Of a stretch of 64,000 nt of DNA, positions 51,577 through 62,865 are shown piece after piece (position 1 is the stretch's first letter; every line of letters begins with the position of its first letter). The translations under genes were made by a program, and so were the position numbers. The stretch covers positions 140,062,361 through 140,126,360 of the forward strand of contig NC_079492.1 of assembly GCF_020520425.1 (NCBI RefSeq), read 5' to 3'. Source of the stretch: Spinacia oleracea (taxonomy: Eukaryota; Streptophyta; Magnoliopsida; Caryophyllales; Amaranthaceae). The notes under the pieces were generated by a model, which was given only the letters and a program-made list of their open reading frames with translations, searched no databases and was not told where the DNA came from.

Positions 51577-52500
51577 CAGGCCCGATCCTGACATTTTATG
51601 GGTCCTAGGCGAAACAAGAAGAAAAGGCCCCTTATATAAAAATATTTACTATAAAGAATTTGCAAGAATTTATTGTCACCAAAGATAATTTCGTTAAAAT
51701 TTATTTTCCAATAAAAATATTTCATAGTATATATGTTTAACTACGTTAATCAACCAAAACAGGAAGTACGAACTACTGATTACAAAAAAAGTAAGCTAAA
51801 AAATTATATTTATTTTTACAACCAATTAGTCTTATATTATTTGAGTCTCTTCTATTAACACAATCTTATCAAGGTCAAAGAGTATAAACTACTAACGTAG
51901 TCATAATATTTTATTCAAGAAAAATACTTCCTCCGTTCTTATTTATATGACATAATTAAGTTTTCGACACTATTCACACAAGCTTCTTTGACTTACCTTT
52001 GTGATTTATACTTAAGAAAAAACATAATCGTGTGGGGTATTATTAGATTCGTCCCAATAAGTATTTTTAAATATCAACTTTTTATAAAAATTTTTATCCA
52101 CAATTGAAAATATTAATGCTTGAAATCGTGCATTATCCAACGTGCCTAAATAATTGTGTCATTTAAAAAATAACAAAGGAAATATTTATTACTAGTATAC
52201 AGAGTATATTTTAATTTTTGTCATTTTTATTATATTGAAATCAACAAATCTAAAAGTAAAAATACACCAAAGAAAAAGGAAAACTTTCAACTAGTAAGGC
52301 TCACACCTGGGTTGCAAGTGAATGTAACTATAACAACGGGATCTTATTTTTACCACCACGCCACATCACTCTACAATAACTAAATGTGCAGCTATACTGT
52401 ATGTACCAACAATTAGTAGATCAGCCAGCAATTTTGGGTCCCCTCCCGGCCTTGGGCTCTAGACGGTCGCACTCTTTGCCTATGTCCAGCGTCGGGCCTG
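51577..52500. mobile_element. Inverted-repeat DNA element (CAGGCCCG ends)
   Basis: The ends caggcccgatcctgacat and (opposite strand) caggcccgacgctggacat form an imperfect inverted repeat. The word attaca occurs on both sides (51571-51576 shifted, and 52501-52506), giving a 6-8-bp duplication that may be hAT-like. No transposase was recognised. A Stowaway-like element lies inside. Confidence 0.55.
51927..52185. mobile_element. Stowaway-like MITE nested in the CAGGCCCG element
   Basis: The left end, TA then CTTCCTCCGTTCTTATTTAT, continues through gacataattaag. The inverted right arm is aattgtgtcatttaaaaaat. The outermost right bases have drifted. Confidence 0.55.
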
Positions 52501-52683
52501 ATTACAGAGTCAAATAGTCGAATCTAGTTATTAAAATGTTAGTACAATATATTGAGATAATGTGCATTCTTAGTTATATTTGATTGTTTTTCTAAATAAT
52601 TTAGAATCTTAAATATTTAATGTTGACAAAATAGCAGATTATTAGATTATGAAACTCTTACGGAGTTATAGAGTTACAGAGTA

Positions 52684-54537
52684 CTCCCTCCATTCCCTTT
52701 TGTTCTTCCCCTAAAAAATGTTGGGTGTGATTTAAGAAAACTGAATCTTGGTTTGTATTGGGATATGAGTAATGATTGGGTGTAAGAATAATGATTGGGT
52801 GTAAGAAATTGAATAAAGTAAAGAGAGAAAAAGTATTTAATTAATAGGGAGAAAAGTAGATATTTTATTAAAGTATTGAAATAAATCAGCATAAATTTTC
52901 AGTCACATGGGGTATGGGACCCATCTGCTGTTACATGGACCAATCAGAAACAATCATACAATGACTCACGTTTTTTTTTGCTGGAAATTTAGCCCAAACA
53001 ATTGATTTCAGTTTTCCCTCCAAATTTTTCCCCAAATAAAAAAACAGGGGATTTTCATTTTCCCTCCAAATTTTTGAGGGGTTGAAATAGTGAATTCCTT
53101 TTATAAATAGGGTCACTTTCCCCCCACAAAAGACCAAAATCTGACTTTTACCAAGTTCAATAAATACAAGGAAAACACCAAAATTTCTTCCTCAATTCAG
53201 CATTAAATAGCAAAAAAACAGGGGACTTAATGGCTTCAGATCAAGAGGATGACGATTTCCTCGGATTTTCTGATGATGAAGGCGATGGCATTAACTCCGA
53301 TTCTGACTCGGAGGAAGGTGATGATGCTGCTGACTTGGTACAAGCTTCTCAAAATACTGCTGCTGATTTTGGGGACTTTGGGTTTAATGAAGATGTACCA
53401 AACAGCACTGAATATGTACAGCAAGTACCAGAAGTAGAAGGGGAAGGGCAGCAGCAAACTACCAACTTTCAAGAGGTACCATTTCTTTTTGATTTGAACT
53501 TTCAACCACCATCAGAAAATGCATCACCAATTCATCATCAAACAGCAACACAAAGAACAGATCATCATAAGCCTAGGACTCCTAGAATAAATAATGAATT
53601 GAGGCTTGAAATTTTGGTGTACCTGCTGAATAGAAAAATTCCAGATTCAGAAACTCTTTTGTTTGGGACAATAAGGGATGCAGCCATAGAATTTGATTAC
53701 AACAGAAAAACCATAGGGTCAATATGGGACAAAGCAAAGAAGCAGAAGGCAGCAATGAATTCATATGTGGTGGAAAGTAAGTATCACAAGTGTGGCAGGA
53801 AAAAGGTTCAAGTCACATATGACTCTATTGCACAAATAGCCATGGGGGACAGAACATGCATTGTAGATCTTGCAAGAATTCTCAATTTGGGACCAACAAC
53901 AGTATGGAGGCTCATCAAGAGGAAAATTATTAAGCCACACTCAAGTCCCTTGCAAACAGGCATTTGAGAAGCATGCAAAATGGCAAGGATGAGGTGGGTA
54001 CTCAGACTAATAATGGATTACACTATACCACAAGAACCAACATATTACAGCATGTATGACTTCATTCATATTGATGAGAAGTGGTTTTATTTGACTCAAA
54101 AAAACCAGAGAGTTTATCTTGCAAACAATGAACCCTATCCACATAGAAGTGCAAGTTCAAGAACCAAGATACCAAAATTCATGTTCATGGCAGCAGTAGC
54201 CAGACCAAGGTGGGGTGAAAATGAGAATTGTGAATTTGATGGTAAAATAGGCATATTTCCATTCACAAATGCAGTTGCAGCCAAGAGGACATCAAAAAAC
54301 AGAGTAAAGGGGACCATTGAAACAAAGCCAGTGAAGTATGTGAATCAAATTGAAACAAGGGCAATGATGATCAACATGCTAATTCCAGCAATCAAGGCAA
54401 AGCGGCCACCACATGAAGGGGAAAAGGTCATCTATATTATTCAAGATAATGCAAAGGCACATATATTGCAAGATGATCCTGAAAGGCTACTACACTACAA
54501 ACAAGGCACATAATTTAAGATTTGATCCAATATTTTT
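52684..54537 (+). mobile_element. Plant mariner-like element, 3'-truncated, with transposase
   Basis: The left end, TA then CTCCCTCCATTCCCTTTTG, is a typical plant mariner/Stowaway terminus. The first frame (53230-53967) begins MASDQEDDDFLGFSDDEGDG. It then has the DNA-binding part (NELRLEILVYLLNRKIPDSE, RDAAIEFDYNRKTIGSIWDK, LARILNLGPTTVWRLIKRKI). After a single frame change near 53950-53980 the catalytic part follows (53980-54513). The first Asp of the DDD triad is in FIHIDEKWFYL, then FMAAVARPRWGENE, and the second is in YIIQDNAKAH. The sequence stops there. The third Asp region and right end are missing, so the copy cannot act. The Arabidopsis-absent, soybean Soymar1-type family is the closest I recall. 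Its ends could once have served the Stowaway MITEs nearby (inference). Confidence 0.88.
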
Positions 54538-54838
54538 ACGGCTCGTTTGGTAGACGGTAGTGGTAATGAATAGTCGTATTAAAATGTAAGAAAACTAAAT
54601 CACCTAATTCCGTGAAAATGTTAATTCACCCAAATAATTTTATTTTTCTTCATAACCACCTATTTCTATTTTATAAGGAAATACTGAGATCAGTAAATGA
54701 CCTTTTAGTGCCCCTATAGAATAGATTAGTACACCTCCATCACTTAACAATTCAATTAATAACTAATTTTTATGTAATTAGAACTAATAAAAGAAGTTAT
54801 ATTTGGTAAATAATGAACTCAAACGTAGCTTTCAACAA
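54538..54838. other. Spacer between mariner remnant and tRNA
   Basis: It starts with ggctcgtttggtagacggta, which looks like the end of another DNA element and may mark what cut off the mariner copy. No partner end was found. Confidence 0.35.
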
Positions 54839-54909
54839 GCACCAGTGGTTTAGTGGTAGAATAGTACCCTGCCACGGTACAGACCCGGGTTCGATTCCCG
54901 GTTGGTGCA
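54839..54909 (+). tRNA. tRNA-Gly, anticodon GCC
   Basis: 71 nt. The acceptor stem is GCACCAG/TTGGTGC with discriminator A. The D-arm is tggtttagtggtagaa (box A). The anticodon GCC is at 54871-54873 in the loop ctgccac. The T-arm is cgggttcgattcccg (box B). There is no intron and no encoded CCA. CAA just upstream (ttcaacaa) fits plant tRNA starts; the downstream T-run is short (TTT). It is nearly identical to Arabidopsis tRNA-Gly(GCC) as I recall it. Likely functional. Confidence 0.95.
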
Positions 54910-54989
54910 ATTTCTCAACAAGCTGTGATGATTTCAGCGCACTATGTTTGGCACCTGGGGTCGCCACGTTTCTTTCTGATCTGAAAGAG

Positions 54990-55375
54990 AAATCAGTGCA
55001 TCTGAGCTTGTTAATTTTTTTATTTTTTTTTTTATTTCAAGTTTTGGAATTTAAATATTCTATAGGTTCGTTGTTTGGTAGTTTGTTACTAAATTAGATC
55101 CCGTGCATGCACGTACATTATATATATAAAAAATATTTTACCTTCTTTTGTAAAATATTTGAATAACAAAAGAATTTTTAATAAATAAAGTATGAGCTTG
55201 TTAATTTTGTATTTTTATTTATTTATTTCAATGTTTTGGAATTTAAATATTCTACAGGTTCGTTGTTTGGTAGTTTGTATACTATATTAGATCCCGTGCA
55301 TGCACGTACATATATATAAAAAAATATTTTACCTTCTTTATAAAAATATTTGAATAACAAAAGAATTTTTAAATA
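54990..55375. repeat. Tandem duplication of about 190 bp across a Helitron end
   Basis: Copy 1 (about 54997-55190) and copy 2 (about 55191-55375) share gagcttgttaattttt, gttttggaatttaaatattc, ggttcgttgtttggtagttt, the Helitron 3' end (agatcccgtgcatgcacgta) and ttttaccttctttt. Both copies carry host flank and Helitron end together, so the duplication post-dates the insertion. Confidence 0.85.
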
Positions 55376-55680
55376 AATCAAGTAGTCGAAGTACAAACGA
55401 TCTTGCTGATTTTCAAAAGATTAATAAAGTTATGATATACTTTATAATTTTACAAACATTATATATTGTTGAGAAATAAAATTAATCACAGTTGAAAATT
55501 TATATTGAAGATCAAACAAATAGGAAAATATAAAATTTTAGTCAAAACACTGATATTTTCCTTAAAAGTTACTTGAGATATATAAACAAATAAAAAAGGA
55601 GAAAAGTTTTGGCGGAAAATTCTTTCTTGAGGAAGTGACACGTGCCACTCTTGATGTCTGTTTTAGTATAATGTAATAGA
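55282..55680 (-). mobile_element. Non-autonomous Helitron, complete
   Basis: Minus strand: starts TCTATTACATTATACTAAAAC at 55680. It ends with the palindromic hairpin CGTGCATGCACG, then ggatctaatATAG before T (55282). About 400 bp with no coding region. A duplicate of the 3' end lies at 55089-55190. The 5' part carries aagtgacacgtgccactc, similar to the Helitron at 51.1 kb. Confidence 0.75.
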
Positions 55681-56094
55681 TTTGCTTAAGATTATAACCC
55701 TGGTTATTTAGCTTAACTAGCTTTTGATCTCGTTCAATGAATGAGAAAATTATATAGTGGTTGTTAACCCGTCTTTTAAAGTGCTAATTTTATTAAGGGG
55801 AAAATTTGAAAGTTGAAAAAAAATTGTAAATTAGACAGTGAATTAATATTGAGTGTTTAGGGGGAGATGGAGTGGAAGAGATTGAATGAATATATGAATT
55901 AAATGGTGAATTGATGTTGAATGAATTGAAGAATATAAGTGGAAGAGGTGTTAAAACTGTAAAATAATTTGTGTAACAAACAACAAAAGGAAAATTGAAA
56001 AAAAAAACAAATTTATGAAATGAAAGATAGTGGTGTCACGTGTCATCAATCATGTATGGTTTTCTTTTTTAAATACTACGTAAATATTATTTAT
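55681..56094. other. Intergenic, low complexity
   Basis: AT-rich, with gaatgaat/gttgaatgaattgaag words at about 55850-55940. Nothing is recognised as a gene. Confidence 0.4.
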
Positions 56095-59000
56095 TTACTA
56101 TTTATTGAAGAGGTGTGCCCTCTGTCGAAACCGATCACTGAAGAGGAGATGATCACTAGCGAACACCTTAATGTTAAGTCTACCCAAGTCGATCAGATGA
56201 AGGATAAACCCGAGGATACTGAAATCTTTGGGTCATGGATGCTTGTGAAGAAGCCACTACGAAGAAGAGCTCCATGACTGGAAAAGAATCAAGTACAAGA
56301 AGTATTCACCACTAACGGCGGTGGTATGGTCTTCGACAAGAATTTGTCTGCCAACGCTAACCCCTCCCATGTGCAATCAGGAGTGAATTGGTAACGTCGT
56401 AAAAAGGGGGACTGGTTCAAGGTTTACGATTCTGAATAATAATGATAGCGAGAATATTGGAGGATCTCAAGCTACAAGTTTGGAAAGAATCAACATCGAT
56501 GATACAATGGAACCAATCCCAATTCTAATGGGATTAGTTTGGTAACTAAATCTCTCGGCACGGTTAATTTAGGGGAGACCTCCCAAACAAGGCCCATTGG
56601 AGATCCTAAGCCCACTCTTTTTAAGTTAGGAAATCAATCTCTTGACTCCAAATCTCCAAAGAATCCACTGAAATTCTATTAAGAAAGGAGAAAAAGTCAA
56701 TCCCCTAAGAGCGACAAAGTCCTTCGAGAGTCAAAATCTATTAGCGGACATAAAGGGATTACCTTCCCTAAATTGAACCCTCACCAAGGAAAGGAGAATA
56801 AACTCAGTGGTACCTCTACACAAGAAATAAACCCGAATCCCACCACAAGCAATCCATACAGCCAACAATCACACAACCACCCTCTACGAACCCTATCGAC
56901 GCCATCACCCATGCCTCTACTACCCCAGAATGCAATCCAATTGACAATTCCCACAGAGAAGGCCATCTTCGTGGGTTGACCGATGGACACCCCGTACCTA
57001 ATTGTGGTGAGCCCTCTAACCCACATTCTAGAGATACAAATGGAGACTTGGATTGAACCGAACCCGGAGCCGCCGGAGTTGGTAGACAATCTAATGATAC
57101 CCAATGAAGTAACTCGATTACTACGATTCATCATCCAAGCTTATTTAAACACTCTACAAACTATACCAGATTTAATGGAAGAACGACTACCGAACTTTGA
57201 TATTGATACCCAACCGATCACTTGTATGATTTGGAATGTGCAAGGAGAGGGGAAGCATGCATTTATCTCTTCTCTGAAAGAGTTAGTCAGAACCCACAAG
57301 CCCAATGTGCTGCCTTAGTTGAGACGCATATGGATGGAGAACAAGCGCAAAGGATTGCCAAAATCTTGGGATATTTGGGTCACACTAGAGTGGATGCAAG
57401 GGGGTTAAGTGGATGAATTTGGATTCATTGGAGAAAAGAGTTGGTCACCATAGATCTAATCCATTAACACAAACAATATATCACAATGAACATCACGAAA
57501 GCTGGCTCTGAGCCGTGGTACTTCACGGCGGTTTATGCAAGCCCGGACCCATCTCGACGTCGTGAACTTTGGAAGGAACTGAAAGATTTTGCGAATACCC
57601 ACAAGAAACCATGGTTAATTGCGGGTGATTTTAATAATACGAGGTTCCATAAAGGGATTACCTTCCCTAATTTGAACCCTCACCAAGGAAAGGAGAATAA
57701 ACTCAGTGGTACCTCTACACAAGAAATAAACCCGAATCCCACCACAAGCAATCCATACAGCCAACAATCACACAACCACCCTCTACGAACCCTATCGACG
57801 CCATCACCCATGCCTCTCCTACCCCAGAATGCAATCCAATTGACAATTCCCACAGAGAAGGCCATCTTCGTGGGTTGACCGATGGACACCCCGTACCTAA
57901 TTGTGGTGAGCCCTCTAACCCACATTCTAGAGGTACAAATGGAGACTTGGATTGAACCGAACCCGGAGCCGCCGGAGTTGGTAGACAATCTAATGATACC
58001 CAATGAAGTAACTCGATTACTACGATTCATCATCCAAGCTTATTTAAACACTCTACAAACTATACCAGATTTAATGGAAGAACGACTACCGAACTTTGAT
58101 ACTGATACCCAACCGATCACTTGTATGATTTGGAATGTGCAAGGAGAGGGGAAGCATGCATTTATCTCTTCTCTGAAAGAGTTAGTCAGAACCCACAAGC
58201 CCAATGTGCTGCCTTAGTTGAGACGCATATGGATGGAGAACAAGCGCAAAGGATTGCCAAAATCTTGGGATATTTGGGTCACACTAGAGTGGATGCAAGG
58301 GGGTTAAGTGGATGAATTTGGATTCATTGGAGAAAAGAGTTGGTCACCATAGATCTAATCCATTAACACAAACAATATATCACAATGAACATCACGAAAG
58401 CTGGCTCTGAGCCGTGGTACTTCACGGCGGTTTATGCAAGCCCGGACCCATCTCGACGTCGTGAACTTTGGAAGGAACTGAAAGATTTTGCGAATACCCA
58501 CAAGAAACCATGGTTAATTGCGGGTGATTTTAATAATACGAGGTTCCCTAGTGAACGAAACACTTCATGTGCTGAAACCTCTCGACACTCTGCTAAGTTC
58601 AATAATTGGGTCGAAGACATGGAACTTTTAGAGATTGAATTTACCGGTGCCTCTCATACCTGGGCTAGAGGCTTAAACCCGGAAAGTAGAAGGAGTGGTC
58701 GGCTCGATAGATCCCTTTGCAACACTGAGTGGGGTTTGAGGTTCGAACGTGCAAAGGTAAAACACTTGACATCAATCTCTTCGGACCATTGCCCGATCTT
58801 TATTTCTCCCATTGGTTTCGCTCCAATCCAGGCCATAAATCACCCTTTCCGATTCAGGCGGTTTGGCTGACACACGAGAATTTTCAGGAATTTGTTCGAA
58901 CCAAGTGGAAGCAGTCAGACCCCTTGGTACCGACACTTAAACATTTATCAGAAGAATTGCAGATATGGAGTAAAGAGGTTTATCATAATATTTTTCGTAG

Positions 59001-62000
59001 AAAGCGATCTCTTACGGCCCGTATAGAGGGGATTCAGAAAACGTTAACTTCAGGGTACCACAGGGGTCTTATTAAATTAGAATTGAAGCTCCGCTGAGAG
59101 TTAGAAGACACTCTAAAGGGGGAAGAATTGTATTGGTACCAGAAACCGCGTGTTGACTGCCTCAAAATGGGGATAGGAACACCACCTTCTTCAATTTATG
59201 TACTATGGTCCGGAACTGGAGATCCAAAATTGTTGCGATTAAAGATGAAGCTGGGCATTGGGTGCACGACAAGGAGCTTGTTAAAGCACAAATTGTAAAT
59301 TATTTCTCAATTATTTTTACGGAAAAGGGTGATGGAGTTTATGACATCCCTACTGATATCTTCCCAGAACTCCTTCTATCGGACTGGAATAGGTTAATTC
59401 GACCTTACTCCCATTTGGAGATTGAGGATGTGGTCCAGACCATGGGCTCACTCAGTGCCCCAGGGCCTGATAAATTTCAGGCTCCTTTTTACCAGAAAAT
59501 CTGGAATTTAGTCAAGGGGAACTTGCTTCAGACATCCATGAATGTACTTGAAGGTAAAGGGTTGGCGAAGCACTTGAATGACACCCTAATAACGCTAATA
59601 CCTAAGGTGGATCACCCAGAATGCGCGACTCAATTTACACCAATTGGTTTATGTAATGTCGCATACAAAGTGATCACTAAGGTTATTTTGAATAGAATTA
59701 AGCCACTACTCCACAAGTTGATTTCAAAAACCCAAGGGAGTTTTGTTCTGGGTCTGAAAATTACTGATAATATTGTCATAGCTCAAGAGGTTATCCACAC
59801 AATGCGCAAAAAATAGGGTGCGAAGGGTTACATGGCCACTAAAATTGACTTTGAGAAATCCTACGACCGTCTGCGGTGGAAATTCATCGAGGATACCTTA
59901 CATCAGATGCATCTTCCTTTACTTTTAATTAAGGTTATCATGGAATGTGTAAGCACAACTACCCTGCGGGTACTATGGAATGGGGAACCTTCGGAGTCCT
60001 TCACTCCAAGTCGAGGGATACGTCAAGGAGACCCACTTTCACCCTACTTGTTCGTTATGTGCATGGAGAGACTCTACCAAGCGATTGAAGAAGCAATAAT
60101 CACGCAACGTTGGAAACCAGTGCGTGCTAGTATAGATGGTTCCCTCCTTTATAACTTATTTTTTTGCTGATGATATATATACTATCCTCTTTGTTGAAGC
60201 AAGCATTGAACAATCACAAGTAATGCAGGATGTCTTGAGTCGTTTTTGCAAGGCCTCGGGACGAAAAGTCAGTTGTGCAAAATCGAGGGTCTACTTTTCT
60301 AGAAATATACCTCCTAACAACCAAAATGAAATTTGTAATACCCTGGGTATAACGACAAAAGATGACTTGGGCTTGTACTTGGGCATGTCGACGATAACAC
60401 AGAGAGTCACTCGTGATACCTTTAGTCATATTTGTGAAAAGATAGATAGGAGGCTTGCAGGATGGAAGACCAAGTACCTCTCTCTAGCGGGTTGCATTAC
60501 ACTTGCAAAATCCACCGTCTCCTCCATTGCCTACTACTCTATGCAAACATCGAAAATTCCCAAGAACATCTGTGATGATATTGCCCGTAAAACTAGGAGG
60601 TTTATATGGGGAAGTGACGAAGACATACGACGAGTACACCTCATTTCATGGGATACCCTCTAGAAACCGAGGGCACAGAGAGGCATAAGCATACGCTTAG
60701 CTAGGCAATCGAACATGGCCTTCCTCGCCAAACTTGGATGACGCTTAAACCGAGCCAAAATCCCTATGGTCCCGTGTCTTAAGATTTAAATACTGTAAGG
60801 GACTAAGGGTCACTGCAATTCAGACATGTTTGAACCAAAGGCCGACATGTCTAATATATGGAGTGGTATCTCCGAAGGCGCTAAGTTGCTATGTGATGGA
60901 ATTCGTATTGTTGTTGGAAGTGGCAAGAAAACTCTTTTTTGGGATCATAAGTGGCTCTTTAAGTCTCCCATAATTGACCGGGTAACACAGGAACCACCCA
61001 TTGACATTGCCGAGGCAACAGTTGAGGAGATATGGGAGCAAGGAGCGGGGTGGAAGTGGGATGTGTTTGCACCCTACCTTGATCAGGACACCCTGAAAAT
61101 GATCCAAGCACATGAAGTACTGGAAGATCCTGAGGCAGAAGATGTGATGTATTGGGATGATGGACCAAAAGGGAAATTTTCGGTTAGCTCTGCAGTTCGA
61201 ATATTGAGAAAAGAAGACACATGAATCAATCTGGAATATAATTTGGCGTACGTGCCCCAGGTCAACAACGAGTCTGGGCATTCTTATGGTTCACTTGCCA
61301 TGATCGGATGATGGGTAACGTCAATAGATATAAAAGGTGACTCACGGATGACCCTACTTGCTATATTTGCGGTGGGGTGGAAGAGTCCACACTCCACATC
61401 CTCCGTGATTGTCCGACAGCGCGTAGTGTGTGGCGTAGGGTGGGAGGCTTAGCCAATACAACCCCCTTCTTCAAAGGAAAACTTAAGGCTTGGCTCTGTG
61501 ATAACCTTGAACATGATGAATCAGAGGCTTAGCCTACCTATTTTGCAATCACCCTTTGGTGGTTCTGGCGTTGGAGAAACATGTTTGTGTTCAGAAAAGG
61601 TAGTGAGGTGCGTGTTGACATAGCTGCGTTCATTCGAATACAATTTGAGGAACCTTGGCGAAGCATCCATGACGACATGGAAGAACATGACCGCTCGAAA
61701 GTAGACAGGGAGGAGAGGTTTATTGCTTGAGAAAGACCAAAATCGGGTTGGTATGTGCTGAATATGGATGGTGCAACTCGTGGCTCGTCGGGTGAAGATA
61801 GGGGAGCCATCATTCAGAATAATAGTGGTACTTTCATCTCGGCTTTATCACCAAACTTTGGTAAATGTAGCGCCTTCCGTGCTGAAGTTATAGCTTTAAT
61901 TCGAGGGCTTGAGCTAGCACGTAATCTTCAAATAGGCCAACTTGTAGTCCAACTTGATAATCTAACTTGTGTGCAAGCTATTCGTTCTGGTTCGACTAGC

Positions 62001-62314
62001 TGCGGTGGTTGTACCCACCTCATAAGACGTAGTCTTAATCTGATAAATAGGGAAGATTGGCGAGTCAATGTGGTCCATGTATTTCGTGAAGGGAATCGAA
62101 TGGCGGATTGGTTGGCTAATAGAGGAGTGGATCGAGGTAGTGGCATGGAGATTCTCGAAGAAGCTCCCATGGAGCTTAATAGGATACTTGAAGAGGATGT
62201 TCGAGTTGTGGCGTTCCGACATTTGGTTCCTCGTTAGATTAGCTGTAGTTTTACTTTTATAGTTGTTTTTCGCTTTCTGCATTTTTTCTTCCTTTGGCTC
62301 TGCCTTAAAAAAAA
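56095..62314 (+). mobile_element. L1-type LINE, nearly full ORF2, decayed
   Basis: 5' to 3': the end of ORF1 (FGSWMLVKKPLRRRAP near 56270, the usual plant ORF1 motif) and its Pro-rich tail; the ORF2 start CMIWNVQGEGKHAFISSLKE; the apurinic-type endonuclease (YASPDPSRRRELW, WLIAGDFNNTRF, RLDRSLCN, SSDHCPIFISP); reverse transcriptase at about 59205-60663 (SAPGPDKFQAPFYQKIW, KIDFEKSYDRLRW, GIRQGDPLSPYLFVMCMERL, FFADDIYTILFVEAS); the zinc-binding part near 61350-61430 (CYICGGVEESTLHILRDC); and RNase H at 61755-62237 (LNMDGATRG, VVQLDNLTCVQAIRSG, HVFREGNRMADWLAN). A short A-run ends it at 62307-62314. Several in-frame stops and frameshifts, and an 899-bp internal duplication, make it inactive. The 5' end is truncated inside ORF1. 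Target repeats were not clearly resolved because both flanks are ATTT-rich. Confidence 0.92.
56749..58546 (+). repeat. 899-bp near-identical tandem duplication inside the LINE
   Basis: Copy 1 is 56749-57647 and copy 2 is 57648-58546 (offset 899). Each spans the ORF1 tail through the first part of the endonuclease (to GDFNNTRF). I noticed only a few base differences by eye (for example ctactaccc/ctcctaccc, gagatacaa/gaggtacaa, gatattgat/gatactgat). The duplication is therefore much younger than the decay of the LINE. The junction word is aggttccataaaggg. Confidence 0.95.
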
Positions 62315-62689
62315 TATGGAGTATTTACTTTTATTTATTATTTATTATCTATTATCTATTATCTTAATTATTATCTATTATTTATTAAAAGACATGGACA
62401 ATTATCAGCTCCATAGCTAGTGCCCTAACATTTTGGGGAAGTAGAACTTCCTTTGGCCATGTCAAACAAATAATTCTTTATTTTTTACTTCCTAGTAAAT
62501 CAGACTCCACGCATTAGAATGTCAACCAAATTCGGTATAAATAATTCATTTTCTTTATCTTAAGTTATTTTAAGAAGATCGATCATTTTTGTTTTACTCT
62601 ACATAATTATATATTATTAACGGTTAGATAATTCTTTCACACATATGAGCCTTCAAGAAACCTGGTGGTGAACTCTTAGTTAACTCATG
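62315..62689. other. Low-complexity TTATTATCTA tract and AT-rich sequence
   Basis: Positions 62330-62390 repeat ttattatctatta-type words. No gene is seen. Confidence 0.5.
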
Positions 62690-62865
62690 TAACTGGTCAC
62701 AATGTTTGACCAGATGAAGTTGTGAAATCGTTCCATACCTCCTTTGGCAAACCAACATTTGCATTCTGATCTTGGAAAATGTTGTTATTTCTTGCAAGAC
62801 AGAGTGCCCATAATGTACTGATAAAGAAAAGACAACAATGTATCTCCATTTTTTCCATCCAAGCT
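62690..62865 (-). mobile_element. Small LINE fragment
   Basis: The minus strand reads CLFFISTLWALCLARNNNIF then PKEVWNDFTTSSGQ. This resembles the segment between the zinc-binding part and RNase H of plant LINEs. It has no ends of its own. Confidence 0.5.

Noticed and set aside
56781-57134. 117-codon minus-strand open frame, repeated at 57680-58033
   Set aside because: Antisense shadow within the duplicated part of the LINE; no domain.
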